Numbered from the stretch's first letter, positions 9,826 through 18,129 are shown. The stretch is DNA of 64,000 bases from Cylindrospermum stagnale PCC 7417 (GCF_000317535.1 NC_020050.1:1-64000), one strand, 5' to 3'. The notes: generated from the letters alone by a model not told the origin. Made by a program: numbers and translations.

Positions 9826-10485
9826 ATGAATAAACTTAGCGCAGGTTGCCATCCCTATCAGTTACCGGGAATCGAATGTCTGCAATATAACCGAGTTCAG
9901 TGGTCAGTTCTACCTCATAGAGCAGCACTGTTAATTCATGATATGCAAAAGTACTATTTAAAACCTCTTATGGGTGGAGATGAAAGGCCAGGCAGACATT
10001 TAATTGAGAACATCAAGGCAGTTCGAGAAGTTTGTATTGCAGCGAATATACCTATTATCTACAGTGTTGCTAGTCCCTGTGAGCATATTGAGCAACGTGG
10101 TTTGCTGTACGACTTTTGGGGCGGTGGGATGAGCAACATTCCAGATCATGTGGAAATTGTGGATGAAGTGAAGCCAGACAATAATCGTGATTACATGATC
10201 ATCAAACACAAATATAGTGCTTTCTACAAAAGCAATTTGGCAGATACTTTAAAGACTTTAAAAATAGACCAGTTAATTATCACAGGTGTTTATAGTCATA
10301 TTGGCTGTACGGCTACTGCACTCGATGCTTTGATGAGAGATATACAAGTTTTCTTTGTTGGAGATGCAGTTGCAGATTTTTCACTGGATTTTCATATGGC
10401 TTCGATTGCTACTGTAGGTAATTGCTGTGGACAGATTTTCTTAACTCAGATGCTCAAGGAAACTCTTTTGCCACTGGGCATATAG
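9826..10485 (+). CDS. Isochorismatase (EntB/PhzD-type hydrolase)
   Basis: 219-residue isochorismatase-superfamily enzyme that removes the pyruvate enol ether from isochorismate (EntB) or 2-amino-2-deoxyisochorismate (PhzD). Diagnostic features of this subgroup: RAALLIHDMQKYYL with the catalytic Asp, RGLLYDFWGGG, the KHKYSAFYKS lysine segment, and ITGVYSHIGCTATALDALM, where a Gly stands in place of the Cys nucleophile of nicotinamidases. There is no aryl-carrier domain, so it is PhzD-like in architecture. I chose ATG 9826; a TTG at 9787 would add 13 unlikely residues. The TAG stop is the first three bases of a MITE (10,483-10,584), so the natural C-terminus may have been slightly longer. Confidence 0.9.
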   Translation: MNKLSAGCHPYQLPGIECLQYNRVQWSVLPHRAALLIHDMQKYYLKPLMGGDERPGRHLIENIKAVREVCIAANIPIIYSVASPCEHIEQRGLLYDFWGGGMSNIPDHVEIVDEVKPDNNRDYMIIKHKYSAFYKSNLADTLKTLKIDQLIITGVYSHIGCTATALDALMRDIQVFFVGDAVADFSLDFHMASIATVGNCCGQIFLTQMLKETLLPLGI

Positions 10486-10584
10486 CGGTATGCACTTGGA
10501 TGAGATACATCATAGTCCCCTCATCGCTTGCGGGGAGGGGATTGGGGGTGGGGTTTTTGTATCTCACTCAACCGAGAACCGCTA
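10483..10584. mobile_element. MITE, IS630-related (copy A)
   Basis: 102-bp palindromic element flanked by TA on both sides (10,481-82 and 10,585-86). Each end reads tagcgg, then about 13 bases, then gagatac (left tagcggtatgcacttggatg; right, read inward, tagcggttctcggttgagtg). The spacing is the same as in the IS630-type element at 50,610 and the MITEs at 22,366 and 53,792. It supplies the stop codon of the isochorismatase gene. The middle contains a G/C-rich run (cccctcatcgcttgcgggga) that can fold and may act as a terminator. Confidence 0.7.
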
Positions 10585-10605
10585 TAAGTAGGTAAACATA
10601 ATTAA

Positions 10606-11910
10606 TTACACAAGTTTATGTTCTGCACTTATCTGCTTGCCTCTTTCGGTTACTCCCTCTTTTAAGCCTGTATCCGACTCCAATGCTTTGACTATGCTCT
10701 GAATGCGCTTTTGCGATCGCTCGCTGCGTTCCTGGTTTTGGCTTTTTGGTTTTTCAAATGGGATTACGTTGTCTATCTCAGGGGATTTTTTTACTTCTCT
10801 ACCACCAGCTAGGGCTAGGGCATAGGTGTTGGCAAATGTTCCTAAGGGACGTTTTGGATAACTGGCGTAGGGGGTATACCATTGGTGGCGTGTTGTGCAT
10901 TCTACCCAATCTCTAACTCTTGCTTCGATTTCATGTTGGTGGCGGCAATTTTTTGTGCAGCCAGGGGCGTTAATGGCGGTGGAGAGGCAAAATTCGACTA
11001 ATTTCTCACCCTCTAAGTCTAAAAAGACGATTCCGTAGCCCACGAAGATTTGTAAGAGGGTGTTTGTTTGTTCTCGTCCCGTCCAACCGCTGGCGATTAT
11101 TTCTTCCCAGTTGGTACGCCACTGTGCAACGTCAGCAGACTCTTGCTTGCGATATCTCTCCCGTGTAATTTGTTTTTTGGCTTTTTTCGCTATCCGTTTT
11201 AGTTTGGTTAAATCTTGCCGACTGGCCGCGCGATCGCAATAGTCGAGAAAGACGGAAACCGAGTCACTAATAGGTTGTAAGTCGTTATCCAGTAAAAATG
11301 ACCCGCTACCCGGTTGCATGGGGCAGCGGATGGCTTTATAGTTGGTTATTTGTTTTTCACTGTAGGCTTTGGTGTAGGGGAAGATTTCTAGGTGCCCTTG
11401 CCGCAGGACAAAGCCTGCATTTCTTAAGGTAATCTCTAGAGCGCAGGCTAGGGTAAAGGTAGGCAGGGGGGATGCAAAGGTTAGGATCAGGTGATAGCCG
11501 CCACTAAAGCTGGACTGGAGGATGATGATATCGACTATGCCGATGTCCTCTAGCGCCCCTTTGATACGATTTATAGATTCAAGGTTGTGGTAGTCACCGA
11601 AGAAGTCTAAATCGATTGTGGCGTAACGGGTTGTGTTGTCAAAGCGGAGACCTACTAGTTTCGACTTGTCTTGGTGCAGTTTCCACAGTTGGGAGGGATG
11701 GAGGTAATGGTCGATGGTGCGCCATGCTGGTTTTCCACCTTGTGCTTGATTGGGGGCAACTATCGCCCCAAATGGATGCCAAAAGCGCTCTACATAGCGT
11801 TTACCCACGGATTCTGCGGGCAGGTGAGGTTTGATTTTCTTTTTTAAAGGCTGTGAAAGGCTTAATTGGGGCTTGTTCTCGACATCTGCCCCTAAATTTT
11901 CTTGGAACAT
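10606..11910 (-). CDS. Primase-like replication protein (plasmid/mobile type)
   Basis: 434 residues. The N-terminal half carries features of archaeo-eukaryotic-type primases found in plasmid and transposon replication proteins: TRYATIDLDFFGDYHN near 95-110 (the DxD metal site) and SSFSGGYHLILTFASPLP about 30 residues later (family SGGxGYH). The middle has TGREQTNTLLQIFVGYGIVF, and the C-terminal third contains Cys/His residues (CTKNCRHQHE) and a charged tail. Function as a replication initiator/primase is inferred from these motifs. It ends about 20 bases from the MITE at 10,483 and is divergent from a repeat-rich stretch that may hold an origin. No helicase domain is present. Confidence 0.55.
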   Translation of the reverse strand: MFQENLGADVENKPQLSLSQPLKKKIKPHLPAESVGKRYVERFWHPFGAIVAPNQAQGGKPAWRTIDHYLHPSQLWKLHQDKSKLVGLRFDNTTRYATIDLDFFGDYHNLESINRIKGALEDIGIVDIIILQSSFSGGYHLILTFASPLPTFTLACALEITLRNAGFVLRQGHLEIFPYTKAYSEKQITNYKAIRCPMQPGSGSFLLDNDLQPISDSVSVFLDYCDRAASRQDLTKLKRIAKKAKKQITRERYRKQESADVAQWRTNWEEIIASGWTGREQTNTLLQIFVGYGIVFLDLEGEKLVEFCLSTAINAPGCTKNCRHQHEIEARVRDWVECTTRHQWYTPYASYPKRPLGTFANTYALALAGGREVKKSPEIDNVIPFEKPKSQNQERSERSQKRIQSIVKALESDTGLKEGVTERGKQISAEHKLV

Positions 11911-12006
11911 GAGTGACTGTCCTGATAATTTTTGTGCATCAGGTAGCCTTGCTGTTAGTCAAAATGTGTTAGCCTAAATTTGAAATTTTTTTTTGATTCA
12001 ATCAAT

Positions 12007-12142
12007 CAATCAAGCGTTGGTTATTCGCTTGTTGGAGGCGACTGGTAATCGTCTCATGGTTAAAAGCAAACAGAGATTTATACTTGTTTAGGCTTAGACA
12101 TACGTAGGCTTAGACTAGCATTTAGTCCAAAGCGCTTGATTG
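12007..12142. repeat. Palindromic intergenic element with short direct repeats
   Basis: The 330 bases between the primase-like gene and 12,240 hold no convincing gene. Bases 12,007-12,016 (caatcaagcg) are complementary to 12,133-12,142. Inside lie caagcg/cgcttg (12,011-12,031) and two direct copies of taggcttagac at 12,089 and 12,105, 16 bases apart. The motif caagcgttgg recurs near 18,172. It could be a decayed MITE or an origin-type region for the neighbouring replication gene. Confidence 0.4.
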
Positions 12143-12240
12143 ACCAACAACAATGCGGCTACCCAACTTTTTTTTGGGTTCTATTAGGTAAAGTTAAATT
12201 CTGGGATAAATTCTCTGCTAGAGAGACTGCCCACAGCTAC

Positions 12241-12348
12241 CTATGCAGCACGAATATTATCCTTATTTCTATTTGTAGATACTTCCATTGCTTTCATTTG
12301 GGTTTTATAATCCTCCCAAGTTTTTTCAAACACGTCAGACTCATACAT
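12241..12348 (-). CDS. Possible very small protein (35 residues)
   Basis: Short minus-strand frame starting MYESDVFEKTWEDYKTQ and ending RNKDNIRAA. It has an unusually good Shine-Dalgarno sequence (gaggaggt) about 11 bases before the ATG, and the amino acids look coding (amphipathic, charged). The frame stays open upstream to LPNLTDKEEVLLR, so it may instead be the 3' end of a truncated gene. No family recognised. Confidence 0.25.
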   Translation of the reverse strand: MYESDVFEKTWEDYKTQMKAMEVSTNRNKDNIRAA

Positions 12349-12490
12349 TCGCAACAAGACCTCCTCTTTATCAGTCAAATTGGGAAGTTGTGACTTGAAT
12401 GAAAAAATGGGCTTTTAGCTCACATTATGCTTCACAAAGCAGATGTCCATTTTATGCTTCAAAAAAGCAGTCAAAGTAAAAACCTAACTT

Positions 12491-12537
12491 CCATGTAATA
12501 CACGGAAAAACTGTTAACCTAACGGTGTATTACTTGG
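12491..12537. promoter_or_regulatory. Pair of inverted 15-bp sites before a decayed gene
   Basis: ccatgtaatacacgg (12,491-12,505) and its near reverse complement cggtgtattacttgg (12,523-12,537) face each other just upstream of the ATG at 12,546. Two more copies of the same 15-mer lie inside the gene at 12,718-12,732 and 12,751-12,765. The first pair is placed where an operator would be. Confidence 0.45.
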
Positions 12538-12545
12538 AAAGGGTT

Positions 12546-12957
12546 ATGTTGAAACGGGATATTCAAGGGAAATTTGCCCTGAAAAATGATGATTACCGTC
12601 AAGTACGCTCTTTGAGACTAACAGATGACACCTGGAAAGCATTGGGGCATTGCTGCTGAATGCTATTGATTAACAAGAGCAGATTATTTAGAAGAAATAG
12701 TAAAAAGCGACAATCTACCAAGTAATACATGGAAAGAAGACGACACTTTTCCGTATATTACACGGGGAGAGGAAAATCAAGATCAACAACCTGACATCGC
12801 TGAAGAGCATACACCGACACTGCTGAACATGGTAGAACTTGAAGCTTTACGTGACCAAGTATTACAGGAACTAAAATTAGGTAAACAAGCCCCTGGATAC
12901 AAAACAACCCAAAAAGCTCTGAATCAATTCATCACTCTATTGAGCAAAAGATTGTAA
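12546..12957 (+). pseudogene. PSNTW-repeat type cyanobacterial protein, broken
   Basis: The plus strand encodes MLKRDIQGKFALKNDDYR, then SLRLTDDTWKALG, where one extra G shifts the frame (near 12,649). In the corrected frame it continues IAAECY, a TGA, then LTRADYLEEIVKSDNLPSNT, a second TRGE repeat unit, and ends APGYKTTQKALNQFITLLSK. The N-terminus resembles small cyanobacterial ribbon-helix-helix-like or accessory proteins of mobile elements (SLRLTDxTWxxLG...LTRADYLE). A frameshift plus an internal stop make it a pseudogene. Two of the four copies of the 15-bp near-palindrome in this region encode its PSNTW-type repeat units. Confidence 0.6.
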
Positions 12958-12966
12958 ATTTTGTCC

Positions 12967-13234
12967 CTACTCCCCAACCTTATCTCGTTGTGGCTTGCGT
13001 TGTCCGACACTCCTACGCCCATTTTTCTTGGGAACTGCTTCAACATTGTCAGGCTCAGTTGTGAAAGACATTACAAAAGCCTCAGAACTTTGTTTATCTT
13101 GTGGCATTTCCTCCGAGACTACGGCAGATTCCTTCTTAGAGCGAGTTTGCCTCTTCTTGGGCTGGATTTGCACTTCTGCTGTCTCCGTAACAGAACTGGG
13201 TGTATTTTGTGTCGTTTCCGTGACCCATATCAAA
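12967..13234 (-). pseudogene. 3' gene remnant fused out of frame to tnsAB
   Basis: Downstream of the point where TnsB homology stops, the other minus-strand frame reads on as VTETTQNTPSSVTETAEVQI, PKKRQTRSKKESA and ends GRRSVGQRKPQRDKVGE at 12,967. It looks like the charged C-terminal tail of a protein. It is either the displaced tail of the transposase itself or the end of a second gene brought next to it by a deletion. Confidence 0.4.
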
Positions 13235-15526
13235 GGGGTCATAACGCACGGGAACTTTGGTTTTTTCAACAGATGGATTGCGAAAAGCATCGTTCCAGTA
13301 ATAAAGATAATTGACTTTAATTCCTTGTCCCGGCTGGACTAAAGCCGTTCCTTTGGTTGTACTGGGGCGTGTGGACATGAGGAAGTCTTCGTTGTAGGCG
13401 ATGTGCCGGTGTTCTCGTTCCCCCGCTATCAGCAACCCGTCGGTATAAACTTGTAATGGTGTTGCCCCCAGGGAATCGTGCTCGCTTGCGTCGTAAATGG
13501 TGTAGGCCCACTCGGTGAGGTAGGTATACAAATCTGCCAATGTCCACACAGCTTGTTGTTTGGGGTCAACGGATGGAGTCAGCTGTCGTGGCTGTTTACT
13601 TGCTTGGGTGTTACCTAAGAGGTTGTATACAAACTCGGTATTTGTTGTGCCGAATAATCGTTCTATGACTGAACCAAAACGCGGTTTGCCTCCAGGTCTG
13701 GTTTTTTTGATGCAGTGGTAGCGTGCTAGTAGGGTGTCAAAGTAGAGGCTATGAAATTCTTTGCCTCCGTCTACGACTACGGCTTGGGGAAAACGACCAA
13801 ATCGCTGGATACAAGAACGTAGTGCCATCATACAAGACCTGTAACTGGGTGGGTCAAAGGTGAGATAAAGGGCGAGGATACGACGGGAATAGGCATCAAT
13901 GAGTAATGTCAGCCAAGGTCGTCCTAAGTTCCGTCCTGTGGCTTGTGAGCGTAGTTCGATGTCGAGTTGGGTGTGGTCAATGTGGGCGATGGCAAAGGGT
14001 CTGTCTCCGTGTCGGGGTGTGGTTTTGGCTAGTTCTAAGATTGTTGGTTCTGTTGGGTATGCGGCTTTTGCTCCCTGACGTTTTTTGGTTTGTTCGTGGA
14101 TTGGTCGCTGTTTGATGCGGTGATAAAAGGTACGAGAACTCAGGGGTTGTATATTTAATTCGTTGCAAGCTTTGACGTATAACCTATATACCGAAGCTGC
14201 TGGTGCTTGCCTTGGTGTCTCAAAGTGCTCGGTAATAAATTTATCGAGTAGTTCCCTTGATTGGTTTGGTGCTTTGGTTTGACGATTTCCTCGCCGCTTT
14301 GTACGTGGTAGTAAACCAACGTAACCGCAACCATACTTGGTTTCGGCTTCTCGAAACTGTTTTACCCATCTTTTCAAGGTACTGGCAGGAATATCTTTGT
14401 AGATATCTGCGTGGTGCTGAATATAGGCTTGTACTAGATGAAATCGGTGATTTGCTTGGCTGAGGTCGGCTGGAGAGGCTGCATCCATGAGTGCCTGCAC
14501 TGCATTATTGATGGATGCTTGTTTTTCAGAGTTTTGAATTTTGATGTTGCCGCTTTCCAATAGTTGCAGGAAATATGCTGTTGGTAGTTGGATGGGTTGT
14601 CCAATTTCTGGTAGGAGTGTGGTGGTGGTTTCGCCTTTGTTTACTAATGTCCAGGGCTTGGAGTCCCATAGCAGGACTGTGTTTGGTAGGAGTGCTGTGG
14701 GTAGGGGTATTGGTTGATGATGCTGTGAAGTTATGGCTAGATGTGTGTAGGCTTGATGGGTTTGTTGGTCTAGATATAGCTGTACTCGCCAGTGTTCTAC
14801 TAGGGGCGCTGCATACAGGTCTACGTAGAGTTGCTCTGTGGCTATCATGGCGTAGATGTCGTTGGCTCTGATTCCGGGGCTTGAGGCCAGTGTGGCGGTT
14901 ATGGTGATTCCGGGGTTGGCTTGGACTGCGGTGAGTATTTGTTCTGTGATGGTGTGGGGGATGTTGATGTTGAATGGAAGGTAGTCTTCTAGGAAGATGA
15001 GGTTTTGGGTGAAGATGGGATGCAGTTCGCTATCGGTGCGGATGTAGTATTTGAGTCCATAGGAAGAGGCATGGGCTGTTCCCGGTGGGCTGTGCCATTT
15101 ACCGTCGGCAGTTTTTTGGTAGCGTCCGGGGTATTTTTCGGCTAGTCGTTTGAGTTCGGTTTCAGTTTTCCATTCTTCCCAGGCTGCACCATCAGTTCTC
15201 AACACGAAGAAGTCTGGGGTATGGTAGTGACCTATTTTGCGTCCTGTTTTGTTTTGGTACTGGATGAGGAAGGAGGGTGGCTGGTCGTAAAACTCTAATA
15301 CCTCTGGGTCGTGTTCCATTTGGTAGATTGCCCACAGTTCTACGGTGTGGCTTTCAAAGGAGATGGTTTGACCCATTTTCCGGCTGGGGTAAACTCCGCT
15401 GACGTTTTTGGCGCGTCCTTGTACACGGCGTGAGGGTGGGGCTGACCTGATTGTGGCAATTAGGTCTAGGCAAGATGCCGTTAGTTGCTGTTGGGAACAC
15501 CATTGGTCAAATTCAGAGGAGTTCAT
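13136..15526 (-). CDS. TnsA-TnsB fusion transposase (Tn7-like)
   Basis: 796 residues combining the two Tn7 strand-cutting functions. The N-terminal part is a TnsA-type endonuclease: Glu in FESHTVELWAIYQ, DPEVLEFYDQPPS, Asp in GHYHTPDFFVL and Lys in AAWEEWKTE. The C-terminal part is a TnsB/TniA-type DDE integrase: first Asp in IAHIDHTQLDIEL, second in VVVDGGKEFHS, Glu in FGSVIERLFGT. After VRYDPFDMG the family continues into a conserved barrel, but here the sequence becomes unrelated and stops 30 residues later, so the C-terminus is probably truncated by a deletion or frameshift. No tnsC, tnsD or tniQ lies next to it and no cas genes are present, so it is an orphan. Fused TnsAB proteins are known in cyanobacterial Tn7-like elements, including type I-B CRISPR-associated transposons. 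Confidence 0.82.
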   Translation of the reverse strand: MNSSEFDQWCSQQQLTASCLDLIATIRSAPPSRRVQGRAKNVSGVYPSRKMGQTISFESHTVELWAIYQMEHDPEVLEFYDQPPSFLIQYQNKTGRKIGHYHTPDFFVLRTDGAAWEEWKTETELKRLAEKYPGRYQKTADGKWHSPPGTAHASSYGLKYYIRTDSELHPIFTQNLIFLEDYLPFNINIPHTITEQILTAVQANPGITITATLASSPGIRANDIYAMIATEQLYVDLYAAPLVEHWRVQLYLDQQTHQAYTHLAITSQHHQPIPLPTALLPNTVLLWDSKPWTLVNKGETTTTLLPEIGQPIQLPTAYFLQLLESGNIKIQNSEKQASINNAVQALMDAASPADLSQANHRFHLVQAYIQHHADIYKDIPASTLKRWVKQFREAETKYGCGYVGLLPRTKRRGNRQTKAPNQSRELLDKFITEHFETPRQAPAASVYRLYVKACNELNIQPLSSRTFYHRIKQRPIHEQTKKRQGAKAAYPTEPTILELAKTTPRHGDRPFAIAHIDHTQLDIELRSQATGRNLGRPWLTLLIDAYSRRILALYLTFDPPSYRSCMMALRSCIQRFGRFPQAVVVDGGKEFHSLYFDTLLARYHCIKKTRPGGKPRFGSVIERLFGTTNTEFVYNLLGNTQASKQPRQLTPSVDPKQQAVWTLADLYTYLTEWAYTIYDASEHDSLGATPLQVYTDGLLIAGEREHRHIAYNEDFLMSTRPSTTKGTALVQPGQGIKVNYLYYWNDAFRNPSVEKTKVPVRYDPFDMGHGNDTKYTQFCYGDSRSANPAQEEANSL

Positions 15527-15770
15527 GGAACTAGAAGATGATAGGTGTGTGTTTGGGCTTCATTTTTTCTTGACTCCCCCCAGAACCCTATATCTAGAGA
15601 CAGTTTTGGAGTTTCACTACACAAGTCTATATTACTGATTACGGGGGGAGTGAAGCAGATATTGGTGATTTTGAATCATATTTTGGGACAAAAGTTGATT
15701 TTTGTGCTGCTAAAAGCTGGCTGTTTGCTTGGGGTTTTGTCCTTTAGGGTTTTTTCAACTCATGTTCATA

Positions 15771-15901
15771 TTATGGTGCAGAAAATCAACTCTGGCTCAT
15801 TATTTGATGCAAAGTTTTATTTCACTTTTTCCCGTAAGGCTTATTTTGCCGTTACTTATGGCTCATTTTATGGTTCACATTTTAGCCCAAGTTATGGTTC
15901 A
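15771..15901 (+). repeat. Four direct repeats TTATGGYKCA upstream of tnsAB
   Basis: Copies at 15,771 (ttatggtgca), 15,856 (ttatggctca), 15,868 and 15,892 (both ttatggttca). The last three are spaced 12 and 24 bases apart, that is, in phase. The stretch 15,527-16,005 has no supported gene. Two related copies (ttatgcttca) lie beyond the other end of the transposase at 12,425 and 12,452. They may be protein-binding sites of the element, but the copies at the two ends point the same way, unlike Tn7 ends. Confidence 0.45.
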
Positions 15902-16005
15902 AGTCATAGAAGTTTCAACAACTCCGCTAAAGACACCTGAACTGGGAAAACATCACTAAACTTTTGCATTAAGCAAAATATTCTCCTCCTCTGTGACGCA
16001 GATGG

Positions 16006-16467
16006 TTACGAAAGCAACTCTGCATCAATCTGTCGCGGACGTAGATTCACAATTTCAAGGCTCATATTCACTAAATTTCTCAATCCAAACACAACAAATT
16101 CATTAGTTATATTAATAACTCGTCCCACAATTTCCAACTCTGGCCGCAGTCTCTTCTTGAATTGATATACTTGGTCAAGCTGGAAACGCCGAAACGGTTT
16201 GCGTTCGCCACTACGTATCCAAGCAATACCATCGGCTATACTATTTATCTCACCTGCCTCAATCAGGTCTATCACCTGGTAACAGATATCTTGATTGCAA
16301 ACAAACTTGTACGCTGCATCAATACTCCGGTTAAATTCCATCTCCAGTGCAACAACTGCCTTAAATTTTTTCAGTTCTCGTAATTGAGAAATTAAATCAA
16401 ATACTTTCTTACCCTTGTGATAACTGCCAACACTTAAATTTAGATTTGCTGAGACCTCCTGAATCAC
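16006..16467 (-). CDS. ParB-like protein, C-terminal part
   Basis: 153 residues that look like the second half of the ParB-domain protein encoded immediately upstream: VIQEVSANLNLSVGSYHKGK is the helix-turn-helix that normally follows the ParB nuclease domain, and the remainder ends PRQIDAELLS. Its GTG start overlaps the upstream TGA (GTGA). Either the two are a coupled pair or, more likely, one ancestral gene split by loss of one G at about 16,466. DNA binding or partition-like activity is inferred from the family. Confidence 0.6.
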   Translation of the reverse strand: MIQEVSANLNLSVGSYHKGKKVFDLISQLRELKKFKAVVALEMEFNRSIDAAYKFVCNQDICYQVIDLIEAGEINSIADGIAWIRSGERKPFRRFQLDQVYQFKKRLRPELEIVGRVINITNEFVVFGLRNLVNMSLEIVNLRPRQIDAELLS

Positions 16468-16949
16468 TCGCTTACCTTTACTAATTGAGACTTACTTTCA
16501 TTTAGCGAATGATTCAAATTTGAATCATTCGATTGATTCAAACGACGAGCGTTCTCCCTTTGTCTTTCTTTCGCCTGGGGACGAAGTACCCTCTCCCAGT
16601 ACTGCCCCTCGTTAAATTTTTGGTAATGAGTCTTCCCACCTTCCCCGTGGAGATTAAAGTCAAGCACTAGTTTCAAATCTTCTTCAGGCGAACCAGACTC
16701 GACAAATTCCACTTTCACAGCGGAAATTAAGAGCTTGCGAGCTATCTGCAATCGACACTTACCTGCCAAGACGACATTTACACCAGTACGCGCAGATACT
16801 TTCAAGGATTCAAGAATCCCTTTTTCTGAGATACTTTTTTCCAAAGCCGGACGATCCTCATTCTCACCATATATTTCTATCAGCTTCGGATGAACAACCA
16901 ACTCCGCAGGAGAAATATATACAATTGCCGGATTATGCACCTGAGACAT
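16464..16949 (-). CDS. ParB N-terminal domain protein
   Basis: 161 residues from MSQVHNPAIVYISPAELVVH. The ParB/Srx fold is visible: a PAELVVHP strand, EDRPALEKSISEKGILESL, VVLAGKCRLQIARKLLISAV (family GxxRxxAA) and EEDLKLVLDFNLH. The C-terminal QRENARRLNQSNDSNLNHS is the linker that leads to the DNA-binding domain, which lies in the next frame (16,006-16,467). Such proteins are common on cyanobacterial plasmids and mobile islands and bind or nick DNA. An in-frame start six codons upstream (16,967) is possible. Confidence 0.7.
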   Translation of the reverse strand: MSQVHNPAIVYISPAELVVHPKLIEIYGENEDRPALEKSISEKGILESLKVSARTGVNVVLAGKCRLQIARKLLISAVKVEFVESGSPEEDLKLVLDFNLHGEGGKTHYQKFNEGQYWERVLRPQAKERQRENARRLNQSNDSNLNHSLNESKSQLVKVSE

Positions 16950-17047
16950 ATTTATACTCCGGGTCACAAAGTGTCACTCAAAAGATAAATCCAATCTTGA
17001 AAAGCCTAAGCAGGAAACAGAAAAATCTTAAGCAGCAAGATTTGTAG

Positions 17048-17071
17048 CACTTTCACTCATCGCTGAAAGTG
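17048..17071. repeat. Hairpin in intergenic region
   Basis: cactttca and tgaaagtg form an 8-bp stem with an 8-base loop, 100 bases upstream of the ParB-like gene. The 523-base gap 16,950-17,472 also holds three related copies of aatctt..aag near 16,995, 17,026 and 17,091, and a G.U-containing stem near 17,350-17,374 (aagccctg / cagggttt). No gene is supported there. Confidence 0.4.
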
Positions 17072-17472
17072 ACAATTAAAAAAAGTACTTAAATCTTGTA
17101 AGTAGCAAAATATTACCTACCAGAAAAACTATTGAAGAGAATTTTTTAGGTGGAAAAGTATTATTCCCAATCCATTGAAAACCAATACGACTTACTAAAG
17201 AGAGATTTAACCCACTGGTATTTGGGAAAAAAACATCTAAAGAAAGGTTTGTAAAACTGGGTAAACTCATGATATGATGGCTCTAGATGATTAAGTTGAC
17301 AAAACAAAGTTCCGTTCTGTTTTAGTAACATGTGGGCCTGTTTTTTCCTCAAAGCCCTGCTACTAACAGGGTTTTGAGTGAATATTTAGGAAAAATAAAC
17401 GCTACAAAATAAAGTATATCAGGTTTCGTTCCATTTGGCAAAATTATACAGTAGAGAGGGGTAAATTTTTAG

Positions 17473-17925
17473 ATGCCTCACCTTCAGATATTAAATTCTA
17501 TTGAAAAACAAGCACTAGAGCACCTAGCCGCAACCAGCAGCGATGAAGTTAGCAAAAGAGCGAAAATTCTGCTGGGACTAGACGAAGGTAAAAAATACTT
17601 AGCCATAGCAGAAGAGATTGGTGTAACTGAAAAATCAATAGCAAAGTGGAAGAAAAGATGGACATCAAGTACCATCTCATCAGAAACCCAGGAGTCGGCG
17701 ATCGCCAAGGCTAACGAGGTATTAGGTGTAAACGTAGGCAGACCTAAAAAGTGCAAAAGTACAGAGGCGAGCAAAATCGTTGAAATCAGCGAATGGAGCA
17801 AGAACCGAAAACCCAGTCGTTCAAAGCACCATTACCATATGCAGGTAGCTGAAGAAGCAAAGAGCAGGGGGCTGCCAGCACTATCGCCAAGAAGTATAGG
17901 TCGGATCTTGGAAGCGCAACCCTAA
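17473..17925 (+). CDS. Helix-turn-helix protein (IS630-type N-terminal domain)
   Basis: 150 residues. The first part EKQALEHLAATSSDEVSKRA, AKILLGLDEGK, YLAIAEEIGVTEKSIAKWKK is the paired helix-turn-helix that begins IS630-like transposases and their orphan derivatives. The second half contains GRPKKCKSTEASKIVEISEW and ends with LPALSPRSIGRILEAQP, again like the second helix-turn-helix region of such proteins. There is no DDE catalytic domain, so it is a stand-alone DNA-binding protein, either a repurposed regulator or a truncated transposase. A hairpin terminator lies 170 bases downstream. Confidence 0.6.
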   Translation: MPHLQILNSIEKQALEHLAATSSDEVSKRAKILLGLDEGKKYLAIAEEIGVTEKSIAKWKKRWTSSTISSETQESAIAKANEVLGVNVGRPKKCKSTEASKIVEISEWSKNRKPSRSKHHYHMQVAEEAKSRGLPALSPRSIGRILEAQP

Positions 17926-18094
17926 TAGCATCAAGCTTAATCAAGCTAACGGGCAATCCTATCTATTCAAAACGCCAGAATAACAACCAACTCACCGAAA
18001 CTGTCAAGTTAAAAGGTTTGCCCGAATTGTTGCCAACAACAATTGGTCGCCGCCTATAAGCAAAAGAGCATTAAGAAAAATTGATAATTCCCTT

Positions 18095-18129
18095 AAACCA
18101 TTCCAACCACTGGGATGGTTTAATTTTTG
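18095..18129 (+). terminator. Intrinsic terminator-like hairpin
   Basis: aaaccattcc and gggatggttt pair with one bulge and are followed by aattttt. It lies between the helix-turn-helix gene and the recombinase. The rest of 17,926-18,338 holds no supported gene; near 18,172 is a copy of caagcgttgg, shared with 12,011. Confidence 0.5.

Noticed and set aside
12136-12393. 85-residue plus-strand frame
   Set aside because: Hydrophobic, low-quality sequence; the minus strand over the same bases looks more like coding.
13906-14871. Several plus-strand frames rich in Val, Leu and Trp
   Set aside because: Antisense shadows of the TnsAB gene.
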